Below the pieces are notes generated by a model. The model saw only the letters and a list, made by a program, of their open reading frames with translations, was not told where the DNA came from and ran no database searches. This document shows, piece by piece, positions 25,809 through 35,031 of a stretch of 64,000 nucleotides of DNA. Origin of the DNA: Anaerobacillus alkalilacustris (GTDB taxonomy: Bacteria; Bacillota; Bacilli; Bacillales; Anaerobacillaceae); NCBI RefSeq assembly GCF_001866005.1, contig NZ_MLQR01000050.1:1-64000 (forward strand), given 5' to 3'. Both the position numbers and the translations under genes were made by a program. How positions within the stretch are numbered: position 1 is the stretch's first letter; the number at the start of each line of letters is the position of its first letter.

Positions 25809-26795
25809 ATGAAAATATTATATATCCCATCAGGTTTTAAAAAAATTTATGAATATTTTGATCAAACCATTATGAAGGAGTTGGCTTCGCTAAATCATGA
25901 GGTAAAATCTTTTAACGCTCTTTTAGGTGTGGAAAAATTACAAACAATCCTCCAAATTTACCGCCCTAACTTAGTCTTAACGATGGTAGGAATGAAAATG
26001 CGTCAGGAAATGATCACCTTCTTAAACAAGCAGTCGATTCCAACTGCTATTTGGCTTACCGAAGACCCTTTTTATATCGATCGTACGCTAACTTTCATCG
26101 ATAACTTTGATTATGTATTTACAATTGATACTGCTGCGTTAGAGGTTTATCACAAAAATGGGCATGAGCATTGTTACTATTTACCTCTTGGCGTTAATCC
26201 AGAAATATACTCCCCCCCTCTTACTGAACCTCAAAAGAAATATGATCTTTGTCTTGTCGGCTTCCCGTACCCTGACCGAGTACAACTTATTAACCTACTG
26301 TTAGAACGTACAACTTATTCAATACTAGTTGTTGGAGCTAAATGGGATCAAGAATTATCTCACCAAAAAAATAATCGCCGTTTATTTATCAAAAATACAT
26401 GGTTAAAACCTGAAGTGATCGTTTCGTATTATCACCAATCCAAAATTGTCCTTAACACCCATCGACCTTATGACCTAAAAGAAAATAAAAATTCACAATT
26501 AATTATTAATAAAAGTGTTAATAATCGAACCTTTGAGCTAGCTTGTAGTGGCTCTTTTCAACTGATCGATAATAAGGCTGATTTAACTGATCATTTTGTA
26601 GAAGGAGAAGAAATTATTTCTTTTCATAACAATAAAGATTTCTTATTAAAAGTCGATTACTATCTCTCAAATGGGAAAGCACAAAACGAAATCGTAAATA
26701 ACGCAAGAATTAAAGCGCTTAAGGATCACACCTTTAACAGGCGTTTGGAAAAACTTTTATCTGTCATTCAAGTTAACGAAACTAATAGTAAATGA
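25809..26795 (+). CDS. CgeB-family spore glycosyltransferase
   Basis: The ATG at 25809 has AAGAGGTG 6 bases upstream, giving 328 aa. The sequence fits the CgeB-like group: N-terminal MKILYIPSG, central ADDxxxIDxT-like segment IWLTEDPFYIDRTLTFIDNFDYVFTI, YLPLGVNPEIYSPP, and a C-terminal NNRTFELACSGSFQLIDNK that is the donor-binding block. B. subtilis CgeB is a SigK-dependent protein of the outer spore surface layer (crust). Four relatives exist in this window (33166, 37559, 43930). Its terminator overlaps the stop. The acceptor could be one of the surface proteins encoded just upstream. Confidence 0.82.
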   Translation: MKILYIPSGFKKIYEYFDQTIMKELASLNHEVKSFNALLGVEKLQTILQIYRPNLVLTMVGMKMRQEMITFLNKQSIPTAIWLTEDPFYIDRTLTFIDNFDYVFTIDTAALEVYHKNGHEHCYYLPLGVNPEIYSPPLTEPQKKYDLCLVGFPYPDRVQLINLLLERTTYSILVVGAKWDQELSHQKNNRRLFIKNTWLKPEVIVSYYHQSKIVLNTHRPYDLKENKNSQLIINKSVNNRTFELACSGSFQLIDNKADLTDHFVEGEEIISFHNNKDFLLKVDYYLSNGKAQNEIVNNARIKALKDHTFNRRLEKLLSVIQVNETNSK

Positions 26796-26824
26796 GCAGA
26801 CCATCTCCTCGATAGTCTGCTTTT
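26795..26824 (+). terminator. Intrinsic terminator of the CgeB-like gene
   Basis: AGCAGAC / GTCTGCT stem (26795-26801, 26815-26821) with a 13-nt loop, followed by TTTTAATTT. Confidence 0.7.
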
Positions 26825-26870
26825 AATTTAGGCTATCAATAAACCATTTTACTGTAATACTTACTTATGG

Positions 26871-26897
26871 CATTCATACATAAATAGTAATGAATTT
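26871..26897. repeat. Direct repeat, left copy, flanking the collagen-like gene
   Basis: CATTCATACATAAATAGTAA and the next seven bases (TGAATTT) recur exactly at 27773-27799. Similar sequence extends about 20 bp further left in both copies (CTGTA..ACTTACT). The pair brackets the collagen-like gene. Confidence 0.8.
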
Positions 26898-26956
26898 CAC
26901 CTAAAACAAGCCCACCGCATAGTTTGGTATACAGTATTGCATTCTAGTTTCCAAGA

Positions 26957-27553
26957 CTATTTTAGTCGTGTGATAACAAGGTGTGCTGAAACAGGCCTTG
27001 TTCCTCCAGCGAGAGGAGTTATCGTTAGCGCTGTGGCATTGCCAGCAGGATTTCGTACAGTGAGTATTGAATTTATGCTTTCCGTTTCCACAAGAGCCAT
27101 TCCTACTATCTGAGAGGTACCGGTCGCTCGCCCGACCACCGTATAGGCTAGATCAGTGCCATCGAGAGTTAAAATCAGTTGGCCCGCTTCGCCCACACTC
27201 ACCTGAAACAAGACCTGATAAGTTCCAATTTCAGACAAGTTAAATGTACCGGCACCAATTCGCGTAATATCAGTCGAACTAGTAGGTCCATCTTGTGGAA
27301 AGCTTACGTCTTCACCAACACCCACTGTTGCTGCATGATCAGGGGGCATCAATGCATAAAAATCCGCAAAGGCTAATGCTCCTCCTGCTGGTCCTTCTGG
27401 TCCTTCTGGTCCGGTGGCTCCTGTTTCTCCAGCTGGTCCCTGTGGTCCGGTAAGTCCCCGCGGTCCAGGAGGACAGATGCATTTTTCCTGTGCCGGTTTG
27501 TGAACCGGATAAGCTGAACAGCATCCTTTATTCCGTTTTCTGAAATTTGACAT
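26957..27553 (-). CDS. BclA-like exosporium glycoprotein (short collagen repeat plus C1q/TNF-like domain)
   Basis: The 198-aa protein has an N-terminal basic/Cys region (FRKRNKGCCSAYPV, CICPPG), then about nine Gly-X-Y triplets (residues 30-57, PRGLTGPQGPAGETG), then a 140-residue beta-rich C-terminal domain with GAGTFNLSEIGTYQVLFQVS and SQIVGMALVETESI, the pattern of the C1q/TNF-like trimerisation domain of BclA. Such proteins form the hair-like nap of the exosporium or spore surface; collagen Thr residues are glycosylated in Bacillus, though this stretch is short. A SigK-like -10 box lies upstream. Terminal direct repeats flank the gene. The adjacent CgeB-like enzyme could glycosylate it (inference). 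Confidence 0.87.
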   Translation of the reverse strand: MSNFRKRNKGCCSAYPVHKPAQEKCICPPGPRGLTGPQGPAGETGATGPEGPEGPAGGALAFADFYALMPPDHAATVGVGEDVSFPQDGPTSSTDITRIGAGTFNLSEIGTYQVLFQVSVGEAGQLILTLDGTDLAYTVVGRATGTSQIVGMALVETESINSILTVRNPAGNATALTITPLAGGTRPVSAHLVITRLK

Positions 27554-27584
27554 ATATACAACATCTCCTTTACCTCTATATCTC

Positions 27585-27593
27585 TAGATTATG
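27585..27593 (-). promoter_or_regulatory. SigK-like -10 box of the collagen-like gene
   Basis: On the minus strand CATAATCTA fits CATAnnnTA, about 30 bp before the start. The -35 AC is not at the standard spacing, so this is partial support. Confidence 0.45.
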
Positions 27594-27772
27594 TCCACAA
27601 TAATATATTCGATTGGGATAAAAAGGAAATAAAATAATACGAGTTTACATTACCAATTTTTCAAAAAGGTTTCCAAATAACATAAAGAAGGGAAACTGCT
27701 ATAAACTAATCGACACAAAAAATCTATGACTAGAGCGATCATTAAGCCCATTTCTGTAGCACTTACTAATAA

Positions 27773-27799
27773 CATTCATACATAAATAGTAATGAATTT
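27773..27799. repeat. Direct repeat, right copy, flanking the collagen-like gene
   Basis: Exact 27-bp match to 26871-26897, located just upstream of the sulfate-transporter operon. It includes CATACATAA, so it may also act as a promoter-like element for the operon; spacing to an AC box is not the standard 16. Confidence 0.75.
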
Positions 27800-27827
27800 A
27801 AAAAACTGTAATTCTTAGTTGAAATGA

Positions 27828-29612
27828 GTGATCACAAAATTGGTCATTATAAGCGAAGCTGTCTTGACAAGTATTCTATTAATCAGCATGTTTGTTTTAT
27901 TAATCAAAGAATGGTATACCCCGGAAGTAACCGTCTTTATTACTCTAGCGGCATTAATGGTTACTGGCATTTTATCAATTGAAGAGGGGTTAATTGGATT
28001 TTCAAACCCCGGTGTACACACAGTAGCCTTACTTTTCATCATAGGATCAGCCGCCTATAATAGTGGGGTACTAACGATTATTTCAAATAAATTTTTATCA
28101 AAATGCACGAAAAATTCAACGACACTAATTAGAATGATGGTTCCCGTATCAATTATTTCAGCATTTATGAACAATACACCGATCGTTACGATGCTAACAC
28201 CAACGATTCGCAGTTGGGCGAAGAAACAATATATTGCCCCTTCTAAGTTCCTCATACCATTATCGTATGCAGCTATTCTCGGTGGAACAATCACCCTCAT
28301 TGGCACGAGTACAAACCTAGTCATTGACGGATTATTAAAACAAAAAGGGTTAAGTGGATTTTCTATGTTTGATTTTATTTATTTTGGAATCCCGATTACC
28401 ATTGCAGGTATTTTTTATATTAGTTTTTTCGGTCACTATCTTCTTCCGAACCGTACTATTACTGACCCGGTTGACCAACTAAATAAACAATATATTTTTG
28501 AATGTATCGTACCAGCTCAATCATTATTAATTGGTAAAACCCTTCAAAAAGCAAAGCTTAGAGAGCTACACTACCTATTTTTAATTCAAATACACCGACA
28601 TAACAAAAAAATTTCTCCACCATCAACCTTTGAAGTAATACAAACTGGAGACAAACTTATTTTTTCGGGGAATGCCTCTAGTATGCTGTCGCTAACGAAA
28701 ACTAAAGGGTTAAAGTTATTGTCGGATGTTGGTCGCAATGTAACAGATCAGCTGAAAGATAGTCTATTAATAGAAGTGATTGTTTCAGACTCCTCTCCAC
28801 TTATTGATAAAAAAATTAAAGAAAGTCATTTTCGCTCTAAATACAATGCAGCAATTGTAGCTGTACAAAGAAAACAGAAAAAAATTACTTCTAGTATCGG
28901 TAACTTTATCGTGAGGCCAGGAGATACACTTCTATTATTAACAGGTGAGGATTTCATTAAAACTTGGTCAACATCAGAAGACTTTTATCTCATTTCACCA
29001 GTTGATTATCAAAAACCCAATTATCCTAACAAAATATATATCATTAACAGTGTTCTTATCGGTGTCATTTTATTTGCATCCTTCCAGCTACTCTCTATAT
29101 TACACGCTGCTCTTATCGGAGTAATTATTCTTTTTCTGACGAAGTCTGTTAGTGTATCTGATGCCAAAAAAGCAATTAACTGGAATGTGCTTGTTTTAAT
29201 GAGCTCTTCGATTGGGATTGGAGCAGCCTTTGAAAAAGCCGGTCTCGCATCAACAATCGCTACTTTCTTTTCGCAAACTCACACGATTGTAGGCTTATTT
29301 GGGATTGCGATTCTCTATTATGTAACGACTACTATCCTTACAGAAATCATTAATAACATCGCTGCAGCTACATTAATGTTTCCAATTGGTTTTTCACTTG
29401 CTACTGAACTTGGAGCTGATCCGTTATTATTTGCGATGATTACAGCGATTTCAGCTTCTTGTAGCTTTATTACCCCTATTGGTTACCAAACAAACTTAAT
29501 TGTTTACGGACCAGGGGGCTATCGTTTTACTGATTATGTAAAGGTCGGCATCCCCTTAAGTCTGTTATGCATGATTATTACAGTGACAATTGCAGTTCTA
29601 TATTGGGGCTGA
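27828..29612 (+). CDS. SLC13/DASS-type anion (probably sulfate) permease with two RCK_C domains
   Basis: The 594-aa protein (GTG start) has an N-terminal set of membrane helices with ISAFMNNTPIVTMLTP and GGTITLIGTSTNLVIDGLL (the SNT-like motif of this family), a central soluble part with two TrkA-C/RCK_C domains (about 205-280 and 300-385, each ending GDKLIFSG / GDTLLLLTG), and a second set of helices with LTEIINNIAAATLMFPIGFS and CSFITPIGYQTN. It fits the Bacillus/cyanobacterial sulfate permease type. The APS kinase gene follows after 26 bp, so sulfate is the likely substrate; this comes from context, not sequence. Confidence 0.86.
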   Translation: MITKLVIISEAVLTSILLISMFVLLIKEWYTPEVTVFITLAALMVTGILSIEEGLIGFSNPGVHTVALLFIIGSAAYNSGVLTIISNKFLSKCTKNSTTLIRMMVPVSIISAFMNNTPIVTMLTPTIRSWAKKQYIAPSKFLIPLSYAAILGGTITLIGTSTNLVIDGLLKQKGLSGFSMFDFIYFGIPITIAGIFYISFFGHYLLPNRTITDPVDQLNKQYIFECIVPAQSLLIGKTLQKAKLRELHYLFLIQIHRHNKKISPPSTFEVIQTGDKLIFSGNASSMLSLTKTKGLKLLSDVGRNVTDQLKDSLLIEVIVSDSSPLIDKKIKESHFRSKYNAAIVAVQRKQKKITSSIGNFIVRPGDTLLLLTGEDFIKTWSTSEDFYLISPVDYQKPNYPNKIYIINSVLIGVILFASFQLLSILHAALIGVIILFLTKSVSVSDAKKAINWNVLVLMSSSIGIGAAFEKAGLASTIATFFSQTHTIVGLFGIAILYYVTTTILTEIINNIAAATLMFPIGFSLATELGADPLLFAMITAISASCSFITPIGYQTNLIVYGPGGYRFTDYVKVGIPLSLLCMIITVTIAVLYWG

Positions 29613-29638
29613 ACTTAGCGAAAGAAAGGTGAACAATA

Positions 29639-30241
29639 GTGGAAAACAATTCAAATATTAAGTGGTACAAACAATCCGTGACCAAGCTGGATCGGCAAAA
29701 AGCAAACAATCACAAAAGCTTTGTTATCTGGTTCACGGGCTTATCTGGATCTGGGAAGTCTACTATAGCTAACGCCCTTGAAATCGAGTTATTCAAACGT
29801 GAGGTGAAAACATTTTGTTTAGATGGCGATAATGTTCGTCATGGATTAAATAAAAATCTTGGATTCTCAGATGAAGATAGAAGGGAAAACATTCGAAGAA
29901 TTGCTGAAGTTGCTAAACTAATTGTCGATGCAGGTGTAGTTGTACTTGTTAGTGTGATATCACCCTTTTCAGAGGACCGAAACGAAGCTAGAAAACTTTT
30001 AGGAAATGATGAGTTTTTCGAAGTATTTGTAAAGTGCCCATTAGAAGTTTGTGAAAAACGCGACCCAAAAGGATTGTACAAAAAAGCAAGAGCCGGTCAC
30101 ATAAAACAATTTACCGGAATCAGTCAGCGCTACGAACAACCAACCAATCCAGATTTAACGATAGACACTTCAAAGCTTACTGTAAACGAATCCGTAACGA
30201 CAATACTCTCATTTCTTAATAAGCACCTCGAAATAAATTAA
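29639..30241 (+). CDS. cysC: Adenylylsulfate kinase
   Basis: The 200-aa protein has the P-loop GLSGSGKS (residues 34-41), the substrate segment [17 protein letters not shown] and [16 protein letters not shown], and the mobile-lid region [12 protein letters not shown]. The GTG start has AAAGGTG about 8 bases upstream. The enzyme phosphorylates APS to PAPS, the activated sulfate donor of sulfotransferases. It sits between the permease and ATP sulfurylase genes. No PAPS reductase or sulfite reductase is present in the window, and two sulfotransferase genes are, so sulfation rather than cysteine synthesis is the likely use. Confidence 0.93.
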   Translation: MENNSNIKWYKQSVTKLDRQKANNHKSFVIWFTGLSGSGKSTIANALEIELFKREVKTFCLDGDNVRHGLNKNLGFSDEDRRENIRRIAEVAKLIVDAGVVVLVSVISPFSEDRNEARKLLGNDEFFEVFVKCPLEVCEKRDPKGLYKKARAGHIKQFTGISQRYEQPTNPDLTIDTSKLTVNESVTTILSFLNKHLEIN

Positions 30242-30267
30242 TTTTAGAAAGACAAGGAGTGAAGACA

Positions 30268-31422
30268 ATGCAGATAAGTATCCCCCATGGCGGTTCACTC
30301 ATTAATCGAATCAATCCAAATTATGACTATTCTCACATTAACAAAGAAATTGAATTAGATGAAATAGCTTTATCTGACTTACAATTGATCGCCACAGGCG
30401 TTTATAGCCCTTTAACAGGGTTTCTATCGCAAAGAGATTATCAGTCTGTTATTGACAAAACGAGGCTTCCTAATGGCTTTATATGGAGCATTCCAATTAC
30501 CTTGCCGACAGATGAAACGACCGCAAAAAAACTAGCGCTTGATGAGAAAGCAAGACTAACTTACAAGGGGAAAGTATATGGAATGATAGAAATAAATGAA
30601 ATCTACAAACCTAACAAACTTGTAGAAACAAAACGTGTTTACCAAACAGAAGACCTCGCCCATCCAGGTGTAAAAAAACTATTCTCGCGAGGCGATGTGT
30701 ATATAGGTGGGCCAATCACACTAGTAAACCGCTCTATCCTTCATAAATTTCAACAATATACATTTGACCCACTAGAAACGAGAAACACCTTTAAACAAAA
30801 AGGGTGGAAAACCATTGTCGGCTTTCAAACTCGTAACCCAGTACATCGAGCTCACGAATATATTCAAAAAACAGCTTTAGAAATTGTTGATGGCTTATTT
30901 TTAAATCCCCTTGTGGGGGAAACGAAAGCCGATGATATACCCGCTGATGTTCGCATGGAAAGCTACGAGGTGCTTTTAAACAATTATTACCCTAAAGATC
31001 GAGTTTGTTTAGCCGTCTTTCCTGCAGCCATGCGCTATGCCGGACCAAAAGAAGCCATCTTTCATGCAATTGTCCGTAAAAACTATGGCTGTACGCACTT
31101 TATCGTTGGCCGCGACCACGCTGGAGTCGGCGATTATTATGGAACGTACGATGCCCAACGTATCTTTGATCAATTTACAATTGATGAACTAGGCATCACT
31201 CCCCTCTTTTTCGAACACAGCTTTTATTGTAAGAAATGCGAAAACATGGCCTCAACGAAAACATGTCCACACAAAAAAGAAGACCGATTGATCTTATCTG
31301 GGACAAAGGTAAGAGAAATGTTAAGAAATGGAGAGGTTCCCCCGACCGAGTTTAGTAGGAGAGAAGTGATTGAGGTGTTGATGAGGGGGAATGAAAAAAA
31401 AGGAAGGTGTAGTTATGAATAA
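30268..31422 (+). CDS. sat: Sulfate adenylyltransferase (ATP sulfurylase)
   Basis: The ATG at 30268 is preferred to the GTG at 30259 because the AAGGAG site spans 30254-30259, giving 384 aa. The catalytic motif [12 protein letters not shown] (Q-x-R-N-P-x-H-x-x-H) and [12 protein letters not shown] are intact, as is the C-terminal Cys/His group [15 protein letters not shown] of the Sat type. It makes APS from ATP and sulfate, which CysC then phosphorylates. The end overlaps the start region of the acetyltransferase gene by 8 bases, showing that sulfate activation and sugar-modification genes are one transcript. Confidence 0.94.
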   Translation: MQISIPHGGSLINRINPNYDYSHINKEIELDEIALSDLQLIATGVYSPLTGFLSQRDYQSVIDKTRLPNGFIWSIPITLPTDETTAKKLALDEKARLTYKGKVYGMIEINEIYKPNKLVETKRVYQTEDLAHPGVKKLFSRGDVYIGGPITLVNRSILHKFQQYTFDPLETRNTFKQKGWKTIVGFQTRNPVHRAHEYIQKTALEIVDGLFLNPLVGETKADDIPADVRMESYEVLLNNYYPKDRVCLAVFPAAMRYAGPKEAIFHAIVRKNYGCTHFIVGRDHAGVGDYYGTYDAQRIFDQFTIDELGITPLFFEHSFYCKKCENMASTKTCPHKKEDRLILSGTKVREMLRNGEVPPTEFSRREVIEVLMRGNEKKGRCSYE

Positions 31423-32041
31423 CTATAGAATTTATCAGAATGTACAAATTGGTAATAACGTTCAGATTGGTGATTATGTAATTATTGGATTACCACCAAA
31501 TGGCAAACAAGATGGAGAGTTACAAACTGCCATAGGCGATCATTCAATCATTCGATCCCATACAGTTATCTATGCTGGTACTAAAATAGGATATAACTTT
31601 CACTCAGGTCACCAAGTAACCATACGTGAAAATACAGAAATAGGGAGTAACGTTAGTATTGGTACAGGGACATGTATTGAACATCATGTAACAATTAATG
31701 ATAGCGTAAGAATTCACTCTCAAGCCTTTATTCCTGAATATACAATCCTAAAAAATAATAGTTGGATAGGTCCGAATGTAGTAATTACAAACGCTAAATA
31801 TCCTAATACCGCAAAAACAAAATCAACATTAAAAGGAGCAATTGTAGAAGAAAATTCTATAGTAGGTGCAAATTCCACCATATTACCAGGAGTAAAGATT
31901 GGGAAAAACTCAATAGTTGGTGCCGGTGCTGTTGTTGTTGAAGATGTGGCTTCAGAAAAGGTGGTAGTCGGTAACCCAGCCAAAATCATAAAAAATATAA
32001 ACCAATTAGAAATTTATAAAGAAAAAGGTGATAAAAGTTGA
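31415..32041 (+). CDS. Left-handed beta-helix sugar O/N-acetyltransferase (WbpD/QdtC-like)
   Basis: The ATG at 31415 has AGGAAGGTG about 5 bases upstream and is preferred to 31391, giving 208 aa. Almost the whole protein is hexapeptide repeats ([47 protein letters not shown]), ending with the acyltransferase signature [10 protein letters not shown] and VVGNPAKII. In nucleotide-sugar clusters such enzymes acetylate an amino group on the sugar. It overlaps both sat and the following aminotransferase gene (TTGA overlap), so the aminotransferase product is its probable substrate, as in WbpE-WbpD or QdtB-QdtC pairs. Confidence 0.83.
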   Translation: MNNYRIYQNVQIGNNVQIGDYVIIGLPPNGKQDGELQTAIGDHSIIRSHTVIYAGTKIGYNFHSGHQVTIRENTEIGSNVSIGTGTCIEHHVTINDSVRIHSQAFIPEYTILKNNSWIGPNVVITNAKYPNTAKTKSTLKGAIVEENSIVGANSTILPGVKIGKNSIVGAGAVVVEDVASEKVVVGNPAKIIKNINQLEIYKEKGDKS

Positions 32042-33159
32042 ACACTATACCTTTTATGAATTTAACAGATTGCTATAAAGATATTAATCAAGAGATCTCA
32101 AAGAAAATTCAGGAAATCATTAATAATGCTAATTTTATAAACGGTGATGAGGTTACAAAATTTGAACAAGAATTCGCGAGTTTTTGTAATGTGAATTATG
32201 CTGTTGGTTGCGGAAATGGAACAGATGCGTTAATTCTTACTTTAAAAGCATTAGGAATAGGTAAGAATGATGTTGTTGTTACTGTTCCTAATACTTTTAT
32301 TGCTACTAGTGAAGCAATCAGTGCTGTTGGTGCAAAACCAATGTTTGTTGATATTGAAGAAGATACGTATACGATGTGCCCTAAAAAGTTACTTTCTTTT
32401 TTAACAAACAATAATAAAGTAGTAAAAGCTATTATTCCAGTCCATTTATATGGTCAAATGGCAAACATGGAAGAAATCACAAAAATAGCAAAACAGTTTA
32501 ATCTTAAAGTTATTGAAGATGCGGCACAAGCACATGGGGCAAAAATAAATGGTAAAGGACCTGGTGAATACGGCGATGCAGCAACATTTTCATTTTTCCC
32601 CGGTAAAAATTTAGGTGCTTTTGGAGATGCTGGTGCAGTTGTTACCAACAACAAAGAATTAGCAAGAAAAATCAAAATGCTTTCTAATCATGGTAGAAAA
32701 GAAAAATATTTGCATTTAATTGAAGGATACAATAGTAGGCTTGATACCCTTCAAGCAGCAGTATTAAGAATAAAATTAAAACATCTAGATAAATGGACTA
32801 ATATGAGAATAGAAAAGGCTCATCAATATACTAAAATACTAGAAAATGAACAAGAAATAATAGTACCGAAAATTAGACCAAATTATAAAAGTGTATATCA
32901 TTTGTACGTAATTAAGTTAAATAAAAGAGACAAGGTTATTAAATATTTGAGCAAACAAGGAATATCAACCGGAATTCATTATCCGATTCCACTACACCTT
33001 CAACCTGCTTATCAATACCTTGGTTATAACGAAGGTGACTTTCCTTTAGCTGAGCATACAAGCCAATCTATTCTTAGCTTACCTATGTGGCCAGAGTTAT
33101 CTGTAGATAAAATAATAAAGGTTTGTCTAGAAATTAACAAAGCTTTAAAAAGCACATGA
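32038..33159 (+). CDS. DegT/DnrJ/EryC1-type sugar aminotransferase (WbpE/QdtB-like)
   Basis: This is a 373-aa PLP-dependent enzyme starting at a TTG that overlaps the stop of the previous gene. The PLP-lysine lies in [19 protein letters not shown] (about residue 185), preceded by [26 protein letters not shown] and [17 protein letters not shown] are also typical. The family makes amino sugars from keto nucleotide sugars. Paired with the acetyltransferase, it should install an N-acetylated amine on the sugar, most likely at C3 (as WbpE or QdtB). It ends the plus-strand operon; the terminator is shared with the convergent CgeB-like gene. Confidence 0.86.
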   Translation: MNTIPFMNLTDCYKDINQEISKKIQEIINNANFINGDEVTKFEQEFASFCNVNYAVGCGNGTDALILTLKALGIGKNDVVVTVPNTFIATSEAISAVGAKPMFVDIEEDTYTMCPKKLLSFLTNNNKVVKAIIPVHLYGQMANMEEITKIAKQFNLKVIEDAAQAHGAKINGKGPGEYGDAATFSFFPGKNLGAFGDAGAVVTNNKELARKIKMLSNHGRKEKYLHLIEGYNSRLDTLQAAVLRIKLKHLDKWTNMRIEKAHQYTKILENEQEIIVPKIRPNYKSVYHLYVIKLNKRDKVIKYLSKQGISTGIHYPIPLHLQPAYQYLGYNEGDFPLAEHTSQSILSLPMWPELSVDKIIKVCLEINKALKST

Positions 33160-33177
33160 ACTTTTTCATGTGCTTTT
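33148..33177. terminator. Bidirectional terminator
   Basis: A 13-bp stem AAAGCACATGAA / TTCATGTGCTTT with A- and T-tracts on both sides, between the convergent aminotransferase and CgeB-like genes; it overlaps both stops. Confidence 0.88.
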
Positions 33178-34131
33178 TTTATCAGCTAAAAATTCTTCGA
33201 TGTATTGCACAAAATTTTTAGCACGTACTTTATTTGTATGGTGGGTATGAACAAAGTTATATCCATTATTTATAATTCTTTCCCTTTCAATTTTATTCTC
33301 ACTGTAATATAGAGCCTTCTTATAAAAGTTGGATATATTACAAGCAACAAAATTTTCTCCATCCTTGAACCCTAGTTCCAATATATCAGGATTAGGTTCA
33401 GCTAAAAGTAGAGTTTTACACCCTAATGCTTCAAAGAATTTAATAACAGGATATTGAAATACTCCTCCACAAGTAAAAAAAATTTCCGAGCGATTTAATT
33501 CTTTAGCAAAATTTTCATTAACCATCTTTGTACTAGAAGTTAAATGTCCTGGATGTTTATTAAATTTAAAACCTTCTATCGATTTCATCTTTTCATATAC
33601 TGCATCTCTAAATCTATATCTCCCTTTTGGCGGATGCTTTACATTATTATAATGAACTAAACCCATCAATAGAAACTTAATATCTTTTTTTAACTTCCAA
33701 TCTTTTATCACATTAGGGTTTATTGAAAAAGGAATCCATCTATGTTTCTCCTTAAATTCTGGAAATGCATGTAAGAATGGATGCTTAGTTACAGAGAAAA
33801 TTAAATCAATATTATTTGTAATAAAGTAATTTCTTCGCTTTTCCTTATTCCAGTGAATATCGATAACAAAACAACCTTTAGGTATGTTAATTTTATCTAA
33901 ATCACTTATTTTTGGAGCATAGTGTCCATTCCAAGCAAAATCATAATGCAAAATAAAATCTGGTGTAAATTTAAACTTCTTTAAAATTTCTATTATACTC
34001 CCATCATTATGCCAATAATAAACATCAGCAAATTCTTCTAAAGCTTTTATCATTTCATACTTTTGTTTATGTTTTGGAAATTTCAACCCGAATTTTTTTA
34101 TAAGAATTAATATTTTTACTTTATTCTTCAT
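33166..34131 (-). CDS. CgeB-like glycosyltransferase, paralogue A
   Basis: The 321-aa protein is a close paralogue of 37559-38527 over its whole length (KKFKFTPDFILHYDFAWNGH, KGCFVIDIHW, SVTKHPFLHAFPEFKEKHRW, CGGVFQYPVIKFFEALGCKT and LLAEPNPDILELGFKDGENF). The last blocks are the nucleotide-sugar side of the CgeB/GT1-like family. The gene is the downstream end of the minus-strand island. It follows the frameshifted sulfotransferase at 34178-34706. The acceptor is unknown. Four CgeB-type enzymes in one region suggest a multi-residue oligosaccharide assembled step by step. Confidence 0.8.
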   Translation of the reverse strand: MKNKVKILILIKKFGLKFPKHKQKYEMIKALEEFADVYYWHNDGSIIEILKKFKFTPDFILHYDFAWNGHYAPKISDLDKINIPKGCFVIDIHWNKEKRRNYFITNNIDLIFSVTKHPFLHAFPEFKEKHRWIPFSINPNVIKDWKLKKDIKFLLMGLVHYNNVKHPPKGRYRFRDAVYEKMKSIEGFKFNKHPGHLTSSTKMVNENFAKELNRSEIFFTCGGVFQYPVIKFFEALGCKTLLLAEPNPDILELGFKDGENFVACNISNFYKKALYYSENKIERERIINNGYNFVHTHHTNKVRAKNFVQYIEEFLADKKST

Positions 34132-34177
34132 TAGACTACCCTCTCCCCTTTCATTCCTAACTTAAAATTATATTCCT

Positions 34178-34706
34178 CTATTGAATATCCGGAATTTCGA
34201 AACCAATACATCGCTTCCTCTTATTTTTAAAACTTGCAACTATTTCCTCATGAATTGGATCCTTCCAGCGTTCAACCCAAGTATTCTGAATTTTTTCTAT
34301 TGGTTTATAAGGAAGTAGTTTCTCTGAAGTAAAATCACGTGCATTAGAATGTTTATCATAATTTAATAGAATACTATCTTCAAAAGGAACACCAATAAAG
34401 TTAAAAAGCTTAGTTAATGTAGCAACAGGATTATTTACTAGTTCTTCATATTTAAATAAATAGTGTTTTGGATGTTTAAATGAATAAATACTCTTCATAC
34501 ATCGGAGACCATACCTTTGGGAAATTAGTTTTGACAGTTTATCTGGATGTTTTTTTAATTCTGAAAGCGTCTTTGTAAAAAAAATATGTTTCATGTCCAC
34601 AAACAATATATTTAGAAGAATCTAATAGACACCTTAAAAGAGTTGAACCTGCCCTAGGTAAACCACCAATAATAATCCTTTTCTTAAACTTTATTTCTTT
34701 AACCAG
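34178..34706 (-). pseudogene. Sulfotransferase gene with a homopolymer frameshift
   Basis: The upstream part (34706 to about 34585) encodes the 5'-phosphosulfate-binding loop RIIIGGLPRAGSTLLRCLL; the downstream frame (to 34178) encodes KHYLFKYEELVNNPVATLTK and LFNFIGVPFED, the C-terminal PAPS-binding half. The two frames meet at eight A residues on the plus strand (34577-34584); one base fewer would restore HETYFFTKTLSELKKHP. The initiation codon is also unclear: behind GAGGGAGG only ATC or CTG is in frame. It may be a decayed gene, a slippage-controlled gene or a sequencing error. A second, intact sulfotransferase is at 43222-43914. Confidence 0.78.
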
Positions 34707-35031
34707 GATGCCCTCCCTCTATAAGTACTGATATATCAACAGTTTTAGCAGTTGTTGAGTCAAAAAATTTTTTTTCAAACACGACCTTTAACAGTATTTT
34801 AAAACATGTGAAAATACACTAATATATGGTACGCTTCGTGGTCACTACTTGAAGAATGATAATTATCTGAATTTTCTTCTCCCTTTTATTCTATGTTAAT
34901 TAAATTTTTCAGATACAGTACAAGGGTACAAAATATATATAAAACAGATAAAAATAGTCATCTATTATACCCTTTTCTTATTTTATCCATATAAATAGAT
35001 ATATAGGATTATTTTATTTGGGGGTAAGTAT
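34707..35031. other. 325-bp divergent intergenic region
   Basis: Between the frameshifted sulfotransferase (minus) and the Gfo/Idh gene (plus). It is AT-rich and should hold two divergent promoters, but I see no clear consensus box, repeat or small gene. The ribosome binding site of the plus-strand gene is TTGGGGGTAA just before 35032. Confidence 0.5.

Noticed and set aside
29639-31422. CysC-Sat as part of assimilatory sulfate reduction
   Set aside because: No PAPS reductase, sulfite reductase or cysteine synthase gene is nearby, the operon continues into sugar-modification genes, and sulfotransferase genes are linked. Not excluded, but less likely.
32038-33159. Assignment of the aminotransferase to dTDP-3-amino-sugar synthesis (QdtB/FdtB)
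   Set aside because: dTDP-glucose precursors exist here, but the required keto-isomerase (QdtA/FdtA cupin) is not seen, while a Gfo/Idh dehydrogenase and a UDP-HexNAc dehydrogenase are. Kept only as an alternative.
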